Below the pieces are notes generated by a model. That model did no database searches, was not told the origin of the DNA, and worked only from the letters and a program-made list of their open reading frames with translations. DNA of 64,000 nucleotides. Origin: Candidatus Nitrosopumilus sp. Its GTDB lineage: Archaea; Thermoproteota; Nitrososphaeria; Nitrososphaerales; Nitrosopumilaceae. This document shows, piece after piece, positions 27,949 to 37,893 of the stretch. The stretch covers positions 100,906 to 164,905 of the forward strand of contig JAPFQF010000052.1 of NCBI GenBank assembly GCA_029255365.1. The letters are read 5' to 3'. Within the stretch, counting starts at the first letter, position 1, and the number at the start of each line of letters is the position of its first letter. A program made the position numbers and the translations under genes.

Positions 27949-28788
27949 TTAGTATCTTGGCATAATACTTAGTCTTGATTTTGCAGAAACTGCAATTATT
28001 GAGATAATTGCCACTGCTAGAATCATGGCTGCGATTGTACCAAATTCTGGGACTACGAATGTACCGATTATTTCAATCTCTTCAGCACCTGCTGGGAATG
28101 CTATGATGAGTGTTCTGTCTTTTGATGTTGTTGTTTCATCAAAGTCTACTTCTTCTCCATCAATTAAGACGAAAAAGTCGTCATCTTCACCGTTCATTGT
28201 TGCATCCAATACAGATCTAGGGATTGTGAGTGTAAGTGAACCGTCGCTTGTAGCGTCAATGGATATGATCAGTGATTTTGATTCCAAATCAGGTATGATA
28301 CCTAATAGTCTTCCACCTGTAATTTCATATCCTATCAAATCATCAGAACCTTCAATTGAAACTGTTTTGTCAGTTACCGTTGAACCTCCAGTTTGTGTTC
28401 CTGTAGATCCTCCGAATTCAAATGATGTTGTTGCTACACGATTTTGGGTTCCGTAAGTTACTTCAACTGTATAACTTCCAGATATTCTCATTGTTCCACC
28501 TGCTGTAATTTCAGTACTGAATTTCTTATCAGCTCCAACTGTTAGTTGGGCAAGAGCGACAATTGCCTTGTCGTTCTTAACTATCAGACTTACTGGAGTT
28601 CCTGAATACAGATCTCTTACTTCTCCTGTTACTATGATTGTCTCGCCATCAGAATAGGATGGTTTGTCTGTCATAACAACAATCGGGCTTTGTATTTGTC
28701 CAAATGCTGGTGCAATGCCAATACTTGCAAATAAAATTGCAGTTAAGGCAAACACCGTCAAATGTGATTTCATTATTTTTACGCCCAA
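27949..28788 (-). CDS. PEFG-CTERM secreted/anchored protein
   Basis: Signal peptide; FVVPEFGTIAAMILAVAIISIIAVSAKSRLSIMPRY. Confidence 0.87.
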   Translation of the reverse strand: MGVKIMKSHLTVFALTAILFASIGIAPAFGQIQSPIVVMTDKPSYSDGETIIVTGEVRDLYSGTPVSLIVKNDKAIVALAQLTVGADKKFSTEITAGGTMRISGSYTVEVTYGTQNRVATTSFEFGGSTGTQTGGSTVTDKTVSIEGSDDLIGYEITGGRLLGIIPDLESKSLIISIDATSDGSLTLTIPRSVLDATMNGEDDDFFVLIDGEEVDFDETTTSKDRTLIIAFPAGAEEIEIIGTFVVPEFGTIAAMILAVAIISIIAVSAKSRLSIMPRY

Positions 28789-28952
28789 ATTTGGACTATT
28801 TAAGGTTGTGATGAAATTTATTGACCAAATAGAAAAAATAGTCTTTTCCTATCAAGTTAAAATTACATATATATTAACCAGAGAGCGAATTTTTGACAGT
28901 TTGTTTGCATTATTTTCTGTTACATTTGATGTTCGACATGGGGGATTTGTAA

Positions 28953-29204
28953 ATGGCAACTAAGAAAAATCAAGTTCTAGTACCTGATCATATCTATGTT
29001 CCAAAGCATGAAATTATGACTAAACAAGAAGGTGAAGAAATTTTAAAAAAATACAATTGTAAGCCAACCGAATTACCATTAATTTTTGCAAATGATCCTG
29101 CAATTTTGGGGCTAGGTGTGAAACCTGGAGATATGATTAAGATCACTAGAACAAGTTCAACTGCTGGTGAAAGTTTGTATTATCGATATGTGGTGGAAGT
29201 CTAG
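28953..29204 (+). CDS. rpoH: DNA-directed RNA polymerase subunit H
   Basis: LVPDHIYVPKHEIMTKQEGEEILKKYNCKPTELPLIFANDPAILGLGVKPGDMIKITR (Rpb5 C-terminal domain). Confidence 0.96.
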   Translation: MATKKNQVLVPDHIYVPKHEIMTKQEGEEILKKYNCKPTELPLIFANDPAILGLGVKPGDMIKITRTSSTAGESLYYRYVVEV

Positions 29205-32200
29205 ATGGCAGATCCTTCAACTAAAAGATGGCCAATAATTCAAGATATCTTAAAACGTGAAGGTATAGCACGTCAACATCTAAACTCATTTGATGAATTT
29301 TTAGAAAGAGGGCTTCAAAGCATCATTAATGAAGTTGAACAAATTGATATTGAAAATGCAGAATATCCTTACAAAATTCAGCTGGGCAAAGTAAAACTTC
29401 AACAGCCAAGAATGATGGAGCTTGACGGTTCAATCACCCACATCACTCCAGCTGAGGCAAGATTGAGAAATGTTTCTTACTCTGCACCAGTTATGATGGA
29501 AGCAAGTGTCGTGGAAGACGGAAAAATTTTAGAATCTAGATTTGTGCATATTGGAGATGTACCGGTTATGGCAAAGTCAAATGCCTGCGTCTTAAACAAT
29601 TTCTCTACTCAAAAATTGATTGAACATGGAGAAGATCCAAGTGATCCTGGCGGTTACTTTATCATCAATGGTTCAGAACGTGTAATTGTTGGATTGGAAG
29701 ATCTTTCTTACAACAAAATAATTGTAGATAAAGAAAATGTTGGCGGAAATATTGTTTTCAAGGCAAAAGTGTATTCTTCAATTGTCGGCTATCGTGCAAA
29801 ACTAGAACTTGTCATGAAAAATGACGGATTGATTGTTGCTAGAATTCCTGGCTCCCCAGTCGATATTCCGGTTGTCACATTAATGAGAGCACTCGGATTG
29901 GAATCTGACAGGGAAATCGCATCTGTCGTTTCATTAGTTGATCAAATTCAAGATGAATTGGAAGGCTCATTTGAGAAAGCAGGTGACGTGCCAACATCAA
30001 AAGATGCAATTGTCTATATCAGTAAAAGAATTGCACCTGGAATGTTGGAAGAATTCCAGATAAAACGTGCTGAGACATTACTTGATTGGGGACTATTGCC
30101 ACACTTGGGCAAACATTCTGAAAACAGAAAAGAAAAAGCCCAGTTCTTGGGTGAAGCAGCTTGCAAATTATTAGAATTAAAACTCGGTTGGATTACTCCT
30201 GACGATAAAGATCACTATGGAAATAAGGTGATCAAATTTGCAGGACAAATGTTGGCAGATCTATTTAGAACTGCATTTAGAAATTTGGTTAGGGATATGA
30301 AATACCAGCTAGAACGTTCTGGTCAAAAACGTGGAATTAACGCGGTCGCTGCAGCAATTCGTCCGGGAATTATCACTGATAAACTAAACAATGCTATTGC
30401 AACTGGAAACTGGGGACGAGGACGTGTGGGTGTTACACAACTGCTTGACAGAACTAATTACCTTTCAACAATTAGTCATCTCAGACGAATTCAATCCCCG
30501 TTAAGCAGAACCCAACCAAACTTTGAAGCCAGAGATTTACATTCAACTCACTTTGGAAGAATATGTCCAAGTGAAACTCCTGAAGGCTCAAACTGCGGTT
30601 TGGTGAAAAATTTGGCATTGTCTGGAATTATTTCTGTAAATGTCCCATCTGAAGAAATTGTAGAAAAACTCTTTGATCTTGGAACTGTACATTTCTTTGA
30701 TGCAAAAGAAGATTTGAAAAAAGATGGAACTAGAGTATTCGTGGATGGGCGATTAATTGGATATTACAAAGAGGGTGGGGAGTTAGCAGAATCCCTTAGA
30801 GAATTAAGAAGAAATTCAAAAATTCATCCACATGTTGGAATATCATTCCATAAATCGGACATTGAAGGCTCAACAAGAAGACTGTATGTTAATTGTAATG
30901 CCGGTAGAGTGCTACGCCCATTAATTATTATCAAAGACAACAAATCATTACTGACTTCAGAATTACTAGATAAAATTTCAAAGAAATTACTATCCTGGAC
31001 TGATCTTTTGAGAATGGGCATCTTGGAAGTGATTGATGCAAACGAAGAAGAAAATTGCTATGTCGCTTTGGATGAAAAAGATACAAAGAAACATACTCAC
31101 TTGGAAGTATTCACACCATCAATACTTGGTGCAGGAGCTTCTATCATCCCATATCCTGAACACAATCAATCCCCAAGAAACACATACGAATCTGCAATGG
31201 CAAAACAAAGCTTAGGATTTTCAACACCTATGATGAATACCAGTACCTATGTTAGGCAACACCTTATGCTATACCCTCAAGTTCCGATTGTCAATACAAA
31301 AGCAATGAAGCTTTTGGGATTGGAAGATAGACCGGCCGGCCAGAATTGCATTGTTGCAGTATTGCCATTTGACGGTTACAACATTGAAGATGGAATTGTA
31401 TTAAGTCAATCATCCGTTGATAGAGGATTGGGTAGAACTTTCTTCTTTAGAATTTATGATGCCGAAGCAAAACAATATCCTGGCGGAATGCGCGATAGCT
31501 TTGAAATTCCAAACGCTGAAGATAACATCAGAGGTTACAAAGGTGAACGTGCATACAGATTACTTGAAGATGACGGCGTAGTTGCATCTGAATCTCCAGT
31601 CAAAGGCGGGGATATTTTAATTGGAAAAACTAGCCCTCCAAGATTTATGGAAGAGTATAGAGAATTCGAATCTTCTGGTCCATACAGACGAGACACTTCT
31701 ATTGGTGTGAGACCCTCTGAAACTGGAGTGATTGACACTGTAGTTATGACTCAATCAAACGAAGGCGGAAAAATGTACAAGATTAGGGCAAGAGACATGA
31801 GAATCCCTGAAATTGGCGATAAATTTGCATCAAGACATGGACAAAAAGGTGTACTTGGAATTTTAGCTAAAGCTGAAGACTTGCCTTACACGGCAGAAGG
31901 AATGTCTCCGGACGTTTTAATTAATCCACATGCATTCCCTTCAAGAATGACAGTTGGAATGATGATGGAATCTATCTGTGGTAAAGCAGCTGCATTACGT
32001 GGAAAAAGATTCGATGGTTCTGCATTTGTGGGAGAAAAAATGCCCGAAGTTAAAGAAGTAATGGATGCACACGGTTTTGAATATTCTGGTAAGGAAACAA
32101 TGTATGATGGCAGAACTGGAAAAGCATTCCCAGTGGATGTCTTCATCGGAGTCGTATATTATCAGAAACTACACCACATGGTTGCAGACAAAATCCATGC

Positions 32201-32552
32201 AAGAGCTCGTGGACAAGTTCAGATGTTGACCAAACAGCCAACTGAAGGAAGAGCAAGAGGCGGTGGATTGAGATTTGGTGAAATGGAGAGAGATTGCTTG
32301 ATTGCATATGGCGCTTCAATGATTCTTAAAGATAGATTGTTAGATGAGTCTGACAAGTCTGATATTTTTGTATGTGAAAGATGTGGTCTAGTTGCGTATC
32401 ATGATGTTAAACAAAGAAAATACGTTTGCAGGGTCTGTGGCGATAAAGCCAAAGTATCTTCCGTATCTGTGGCTTATGCGTTCAAATTGCTGTTGCAAGA
32501 AATGCAGAGTCTTAACGTCGCACCAAGATTGTTGATCAAGGAGAAAATATAA
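29205..32552 (+). CDS. rpoB: DNA-directed RNA polymerase subunit B (unsplit)
   Basis: 1115 aa with GDKFASRHGQKGV, GYNIEDGIVLSQSS, MERDCLIAYGAS. Confidence 0.97.
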   Translation: MADPSTKRWPIIQDILKREGIARQHLNSFDEFLERGLQSIINEVEQIDIENAEYPYKIQLGKVKLQQPRMMELDGSITHITPAEARLRNVSYSAPVMMEASVVEDGKILESRFVHIGDVPVMAKSNACVLNNFSTQKLIEHGEDPSDPGGYFIINGSERVIVGLEDLSYNKIIVDKENVGGNIVFKAKVYSSIVGYRAKLELVMKNDGLIVARIPGSPVDIPVVTLMRALGLESDREIASVVSLVDQIQDELEGSFEKAGDVPTSKDAIVYISKRIAPGMLEEFQIKRAETLLDWGLLPHLGKHSENRKEKAQFLGEAACKLLELKLGWITPDDKDHYGNKVIKFAGQMLADLFRTAFRNLVRDMKYQLERSGQKRGINAVAAAIRPGIITDKLNNAIATGNWGRGRVGVTQLLDRTNYLSTISHLRRIQSPLSRTQPNFEARDLHSTHFGRICPSETPEGSNCGLVKNLALSGIISVNVPSEEIVEKLFDLGTVHFFDAKEDLKKDGTRVFVDGRLIGYYKEGGELAESLRELRRNSKIHPHVGISFHKSDIEGSTRRLYVNCNAGRVLRPLIIIKDNKSLLTSELLDKISKKLLSWTDLLRMGILEVIDANEEENCYVALDEKDTKKHTHLEVFTPSILGAGASIIPYPEHNQSPRNTYESAMAKQSLGFSTPMMNTSTYVRQHLMLYPQVPIVNTKAMKLLGLEDRPAGQNCIVAVLPFDGYNIEDGIVLSQSSVDRGLGRTFFFRIYDAEAKQYPGGMRDSFEIPNAEDNIRGYKGERAYRLLEDDGVVASESPVKGGDILIGKTSPPRFMEEYREFESSGPYRRDTSIGVRPSETGVIDTVVMTQSNEGGKMYKIRARDMRIPEIGDKFASRHGQKGVLGILAKAEDLPYTAEGMSPDVLINPHAFPSRMTVGMMMESICGKAAALRGKRFDGSAFVGEKMPEVKEVMDAHGFEYSGKETMYDGRTGKAFPVDVFIGVVYYQKLHHMVADKIHARARGQVQMLTKQPTEGRARGGGLRFGEMERDCLIAYGASMILKDRLLDESDKSDIFVCERCGLVAYHDVKQRKYVCRVCGDKAKVSSVSVAYAFKLLLQEMQSLNVAPRLLIKEKI

Positions 32553-35500
32553 TGTCTGTTCAAGCAATTAAAGCAATTGATGGAATTCGATTTTCAGTGT
32601 GGTCACCAACTGAAATTAGAAAATACTCTGTAGCAGAAATCACTGCCCCTGAAACATACGATGAAGATGGAATGCCTGTACAAGGAGGTCTCATGGATGG
32701 CAGACTTGGAACACTTGAGCCTGGACAAAAATGTCTTACATGTGGAAATACTGCTGCAAGATGTCCAGGACACTTTGGACATATCGAACTTGCAGAACCA
32801 ATTTTACACATTGCGTTTATTGACAATATTTACAAATTATTACAATCAACATGCCGTTCATGTGCCAGACTTAAGGTGCCTCAAGAAGATCTTAATGCAT
32901 TCCAGAAAATCAAAGATAAGCATGCAGCTTACACTGTAATTTCACAAAAGCGTATTCCCGAACAGATTATTGAAAAGGCTAAAAAAGCAAAAGAATGCCC
33001 TCACTGCGGAAAAACCCAATACGAGTTGGTCTTTACAAAACCAACAATCTTTGTAGAAAAAACCGAAATTGGCGAACATAGATTATTGCCAATCACAATC
33101 AGGGAAAGATTTACACAAATTCTTGATGTAGATTTAACGCTGCTATCTTATGATCCGATCACTGCTAGACCAGAATGGTTCATTCTGCAAGCATTACCTG
33201 TTCCACCTGTCACTGTTAGACCTTCAATTATTCTTGAAACTGGAATTAGATCTGAAGATGATTTGACACACAAAATGGTAGATATCATTAGAGTTAATCA
33301 GAGACTAAAGGAAAGTAAAGAAGCCGGAACTCCGCCATTAATTGTTCAAGATTTAGTTGACTTGCTACAGTATCACTCTACAACATACTTTGACAATGAA
33401 GTTTCTGGAATTCCACAAGCACATCATCGCTCTGGACGCCCACTCAAAACATTAACTCAAAGACTAAAAGGAAAAGAAGGAAGATTTAGGGGCTCATTAT
33501 CTGGAAAGAGAGTTGACTTTTCTAGCAGAACTGTAATTTCACCAGATCCTAACTTGGATTTGTCTGAAGTTGGAGTTCCTGAACAAGTTGCAATGAAGCT
33601 GACTATCCCTGAAATTGTTACCGATTGGAACATTGACAGAATGAGAAAATTAGTGATCAACGGACCTGAAAAACATCCGGGAGTAAACTATATCGTAAGA
33701 CCAGACGGTGTAAAGATTCGATTAGATTTCGTAGAAGACCGTTCTACAATCGCTGAAACCCTTGAGGTTGGATATTTGATTGAACGACACCTTTCAGATG
33801 GTGATATTGTCATGTTTAACAGACAGCCATCCCTCCACCAGATGTCTATCATGGCTCATTATGTTCATGTGCTTCCAGGTAAAACTTTCAGATTACATCC
33901 TTCTGTATGCCCGCCATACAACGCAGACTTTGATGGTGATGAGATGAACCTTCACGTTCCTCAAAGTGAGGAAGCAAGAGCAGAGGCAATCCTTTTGATG
34001 AGAGTTCAAGACCAACTGATTTCTCCGAGATACGGTGGTCCGATCATTGGGGCACTGAGAGACTTTGTAACTGGTGCATATCTTCTAACTAAAGATGATA
34101 CCACCCTATCTGTTCAAGAGTTTTCAAACTATGCAATGCTTGGCGGTTACACTGGTGCACTTCCAAAACCTGGAACCAAAACAAAAGACGGACCTGCATA
34201 CACTGGAAAACAACTATTCTCATTATTCATTCCAAAAGACTTCAACTACGTCCTTACATCAAAGTGGTCAAAAGGAACAAAAGGTCCAGAGAAAGACGTT
34301 GTAATTAAAAACGGTGAATTGATCAGCGGCGTTATTGACAAAACATCAATTGGTGCTGAAGAACCAGAAAGTGTCTTACACAGAATTACAAAAGATTACG
34401 GCAATGAAGTTGGTAAAAGTTTCTTAAACTCCATTCTCATCATGGTAAAACAATTCATCACCCATTACGGTTTCAGTTATGGATATGGTGATCTTGAAGT
34501 TCCAGAAAAGAACGTACAACAAATTCTAGATGATATCAAGGCAACTTATGACACTGTAGCTGATCTGAGTGATCAATATGAAAAAGGAACTCTAAAGCTA
34601 ACAAGAGGTATGAAGGCTGAAGAGGCATTAGAGGCTTACATTGTTAATGAATTAGGTAAGGCAAGAGAAAAAGCAGGATCTACTGCAAACGATTCTCTTG
34701 ATGATAGTAATGCTGGCAAAATTATGGCCACTACTGGAGCCAGAGGCTCAGCACTTAACGTAGGTCAGATGGCAGGTGCATTGGGACAACAATCGAGAAG
34801 AGGAAACAGAATGAGTTTTGGTTATAGTAATCGTGCATTGACACATTATCAGGAACACGATAGCAACCCTGATGCACATGGATTTGTAAAATCAAATTAC
34901 AGAACAGGCCTTACCGCCTTAGAATTCTTCTTCCATGCAATGGGTGGTCGTGAAGGACTGGTAGATACTGCAGTTAGAACACAACAAAGTGGTTACATGC
35001 AACGTAGATTGATTAACGCGTTAGAACACATTAGATTGGAATATGATGGAACAGTAAGAGACCCACACGGCCACATTGTTCAATTCCTATACGGTGAAGA
35101 TGGAATCGATGTGCAAAAAAGTGATCACGGTGAAGCATTCAATGCAAGCAGATTGGCAGAATCACAAACAATGACTGATTCTGGAAAGAAAGCAACCAAA
35201 GAAGAAATGGAAACTCTCACTAAAAAATACACCAAGACATTCAATCCAAGATTGACTGAACTTGTAATTGACGCCCTACACAAATCCAACTTGAGTAAAG
35301 AGGGTGTCGAAGCCGTATGCAAGAAAGGACTTTCACTTTACAATAAAGCCAAAGTAGAACCTGGCCAAGCCGTAGGAATCGTTACAGCACAATCAATCGG
35401 TGAACCTGGTACTCAGATGACTTTGAGAACTTTCCACTTTGCAGGAATTAAAGAAAGAAACGTTACACTGGGTCTTCCAAGATTGATTGAACTAGTTGAT

Positions 35501-36358
35501 GCTAGAAAGAAACCTGTTACTCCAACCATGGATATCTACCTTGACGAGGAATCAAAGAAATCACGAGAAAAGGCAATTGAAGTTGCACGCAATGTATTGC
35601 AAACTAAAGTTAGCGCATTAATTACTGGAAATATCAATGAAGGCGCTCCAACAGACTATTCTACAAATATTCAATTAATCCTGAGTCCTAACAGGCTAAA
35701 AGAAAGGGGATGCTCTGTTGCAGAAGTGGAAGCCGCACTTTCATCCAACAAGAAATTTAAAATAGAAATTACTGGCGAATTGATCACCCTGAATTTGGTG
35801 GACGAAGCCGACACTGCAACCGCAATTGCAATTAGGAACAAAGTTCTCAACACTACTGTCAAAGGAGTTCCAGATATCGAGCGAGTGACATTAGTTCAAA
35901 AAGATGATGAGTGGGTCATTCAAACAACCGGCTCTAACATTGCCAAAGTACTCGAAGTAAAAGGCATTGACAAAAAGAATGTCAGAACAAACAATGTCTT
36001 TGAAATCGCAGGAACTTTGGGAATTGAAGCTGCAAGAAATTCATTGATTAACGAACTCAACCATACTTTGGGTGATCAAGGATTGGAAGTTGATAATAGA
36101 TACATCATGCTGGTATCTGATCTGATGTGTTCGAGAGGATACATGCAACAAATCGGCAGACATGGAATTGCCGGCACCAAGGACAGTGTTCTTGCAAGAG
36201 CTGCATTTGAAATCACAGTCCCAACAATTGCACATGCTGCACTTATGGGCGAGGTTGAGCAACTCAAAGGTATTACTGAAAACGTAATTGTTGGCAGTAA
36301 TATTCCAATTGGAAGTGGTACAGTTGACTTATACATGCAAGTAAGCAAGAAAAAATAG
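32552..36358 (+). CDS. rpoA: DNA-directed RNA polymerase subunit A, A' and A'' fused
   Basis: 1268 aa; YNADFDGDEMNLHVPQ (A' catalytic loop) and C-terminal A'' region EPGTQMTLRTFHFAG...RHGIAGTKDSVLARAAFE in one frame. Confidence 0.97.
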   Translation: MSVQAIKAIDGIRFSVWSPTEIRKYSVAEITAPETYDEDGMPVQGGLMDGRLGTLEPGQKCLTCGNTAARCPGHFGHIELAEPILHIAFIDNIYKLLQSTCRSCARLKVPQEDLNAFQKIKDKHAAYTVISQKRIPEQIIEKAKKAKECPHCGKTQYELVFTKPTIFVEKTEIGEHRLLPITIRERFTQILDVDLTLLSYDPITARPEWFILQALPVPPVTVRPSIILETGIRSEDDLTHKMVDIIRVNQRLKESKEAGTPPLIVQDLVDLLQYHSTTYFDNEVSGIPQAHHRSGRPLKTLTQRLKGKEGRFRGSLSGKRVDFSSRTVISPDPNLDLSEVGVPEQVAMKLTIPEIVTDWNIDRMRKLVINGPEKHPGVNYIVRPDGVKIRLDFVEDRSTIAETLEVGYLIERHLSDGDIVMFNRQPSLHQMSIMAHYVHVLPGKTFRLHPSVCPPYNADFDGDEMNLHVPQSEEARAEAILLMRVQDQLISPRYGGPIIGALRDFVTGAYLLTKDDTTLSVQEFSNYAMLGGYTGALPKPGTKTKDGPAYTGKQLFSLFIPKDFNYVLTSKWSKGTKGPEKDVVIKNGELISGVIDKTSIGAEEPESVLHRITKDYGNEVGKSFLNSILIMVKQFITHYGFSYGYGDLEVPEKNVQQILDDIKATYDTVADLSDQYEKGTLKLTRGMKAEEALEAYIVNELGKAREKAGSTANDSLDDSNAGKIMATTGARGSALNVGQMAGALGQQSRRGNRMSFGYSNRALTHYQEHDSNPDAHGFVKSNYRTGLTALEFFFHAMGGREGLVDTAVRTQQSGYMQRRLINALEHIRLEYDGTVRDPHGHIVQFLYGEDGIDVQKSDHGEAFNASRLAESQTMTDSGKKATKEEMETLTKKYTKTFNPRLTELVIDALHKSNLSKEGVEAVCKKGLSLYNKAKVEPGQAVGIVTAQSIGEPGTQMTLRTFHFAGIKERNVTLGLPRLIELVDARKKPVTPTMDIYLDEESKKSREKAIEVARNVLQTKVSALITGNINEGAPTDYSTNIQLILSPNRLKERGCSVAEVEAALSSNKKFKIEITGELITLNLVDEADTATAIAIRNKVLNTTVKGVPDIERVTLVQKDDEWVIQTTGSNIAKVLEVKGIDKKNVRTNNVFEIAGTLGIEAARNSLINELNHTLGDQGLEVDNRYIMLVSDLMCSRGYMQQIGRHGIAGTKDSVLARAAFEITVPTIAHAALMGEVEQLKGITENVIVGSNIPIGSGTVDLYMQVSKKK

Positions 36359-36386
36359 GAGTATAAGTTAGAATTAAGTGATAATT

Positions 36387-36617
36387 ATGGCCGATGAGAT
36401 TTCAACATTAATGAGCAACAATAAAGACAAAACCATTTCACTGAGATTGAGAAACACTAAAACCATTCAGGGAATTCTCAAGGACTTTGACATTCACATG
36501 AACCTCTCGCTGGATGATGCCGAAGACGTTTCTCAAGAGAAGCATGAGAAACTTGGGAAACTACTGCTCCGCGGAGACAACATCCTGACCGTCTCTTTTC
36601 CTGACGAAGAATCCTAG
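36387..36617 (+). CDS. Sm-like (LSm) RNA-binding protein
   Basis: ISLRLRNTKTIQGILKDFDIHMNLSLDDAEDV (Sm1) and LLLRGDNILTVSFP (Sm2). Confidence 0.88.
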   Translation: MADEISTLMSNNKDKTISLRLRNTKTIQGILKDFDIHMNLSLDDAEDVSQEKHEKLGKLLLRGDNILTVSFPDEES

Positions 36618-36663
36618 AAGTTTATCCGTCAAACGTTAAATTCAGTACGTCTTTATTTTTACC

Positions 36664-37842
36664 ATGTTGCAGTTTTTATTTTTCTTCTTGATTCTGCTTC
36701 CGGCATTTGGGCAGACTGCGCCTGACTACCATAATCCATACTCTCCAATATTTACAGACAAGCCAGTTTATTCTTGGACTGACAAAATGAAGATTACCAT
36801 TATTTCGCCCAGTTGGAACTCCGATAGACATCTGATTGATTCTATCGGAGAAACAAGCGAGCATGCAATTAAGATTGCCACGTCTGAGCACTCCCTGGAC
36901 CGATACCGATTTACGGAGACTGACGTAAACTCTGGGATTTTTACTGCGGAAGTGATTCTTACAGGTTTTGCTCACGATGCTGACGGCGATGGGAATTCTG
37001 ATACGACCCCTAGAACCATTGGAAACGGCCCTACCGGCGGATTTTTAGAAGTCGACAGAGACTCTGCAATAACAATTTCGTTTGAATTTGCAGACGGGGT
37101 TGTGCTGGTTGAATCAGTTCCAGTACGTTGGAATGTTGGAACAATTAATTTCGTTGAAGATCTTTTCTTTTTGGAAAAATCTGCAACGGTTCGTGTGATT
37201 GACGCGGATATGAATTTGAATCCTGAGGCAATAGATCATTTGTCGATACAACTTTTTTCTGACTCTGATGTTGCAGGAATTGAGGTCAATGCCATAGAAA
37301 CGTCTGAGAGTTCAGGGTCTTTTGTTGCAACCGTTTCGCTATCCCAGAACTCGCCTTCAAGTGGAAATAGGCTCTATTCGCTTCCTGGGGATAAAATTTT
37401 TGCCAAATACAATGACCACACTTTGCCAAAACCTCACTCCAAATCAGACCATTTGGCAGTTGAAACTGTTGCGAGAGTCGATCTGGCAATTCCTCCAATT
37501 GAACGGATTAAAAATTCAGAAATTACTTTCTCTGACGGACTTGGAAATCCGTTGCAATCATTTTTACAAAACTCACAAATGCAAATAGTCGGAACTATCT
37601 CAAACGAGCATGATTTCAAACAAAAATTCGTTTACATGTTCCAAGTAAAAAACGATGAACGCACCGTTGAATCTATATCGTGGGTTCAGGGGGAGATTTC
37701 TTCCCAGCAAAGCCTAGACGTTTCGCAATCGTGGATTCCAAAAAAATTTGGAACTTATGAGATAGAAACTTTTGTTTGGATCTCAATCAATGATCCGACT
37801 GCTCTGTCTCCGTCAATGTCCACTTTGATCACTGTTCCCTGA
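36664..37842 (+). CDS. Secreted hypothetical protein
   Basis: Signal-like N-terminus (LQFLFFFLILLPAFGQ); extracellular beta-rich protein of the type common in thaumarchaea. Confidence 0.65.
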   Translation: MLQFLFFFLILLPAFGQTAPDYHNPYSPIFTDKPVYSWTDKMKITIISPSWNSDRHLIDSIGETSEHAIKIATSEHSLDRYRFTETDVNSGIFTAEVILTGFAHDADGDGNSDTTPRTIGNGPTGGFLEVDRDSAITISFEFADGVVLVESVPVRWNVGTINFVEDLFFLEKSATVRVIDADMNLNPEAIDHLSIQLFSDSDVAGIEVNAIETSESSGSFVATVSLSQNSPSSGNRLYSLPGDKIFAKYNDHTLPKPHSKSDHLAVETVARVDLAIPPIERIKNSEITFSDGLGNPLQSFLQNSQMQIVGTISNEHDFKQKFVYMFQVKNDERTVESISWVQGEISSQQSLDVSQSWIPKKFGTYEIETFVWISINDPTALSPSMSTLITVP

Positions 37843-37893
37843 AAAGAATTTTTTCTACGATATTATTAAATAGAAATTTACGTTTTTCACCTT

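Noticed and set aside
26078-28050. Repeated 3' segments as a mobile element or MITE
   Set aside because: Repeats coincide with PEFG-CTERM coding ends, have no terminal inverted repeats or target duplications, and are better explained by gene duplication or conversion.
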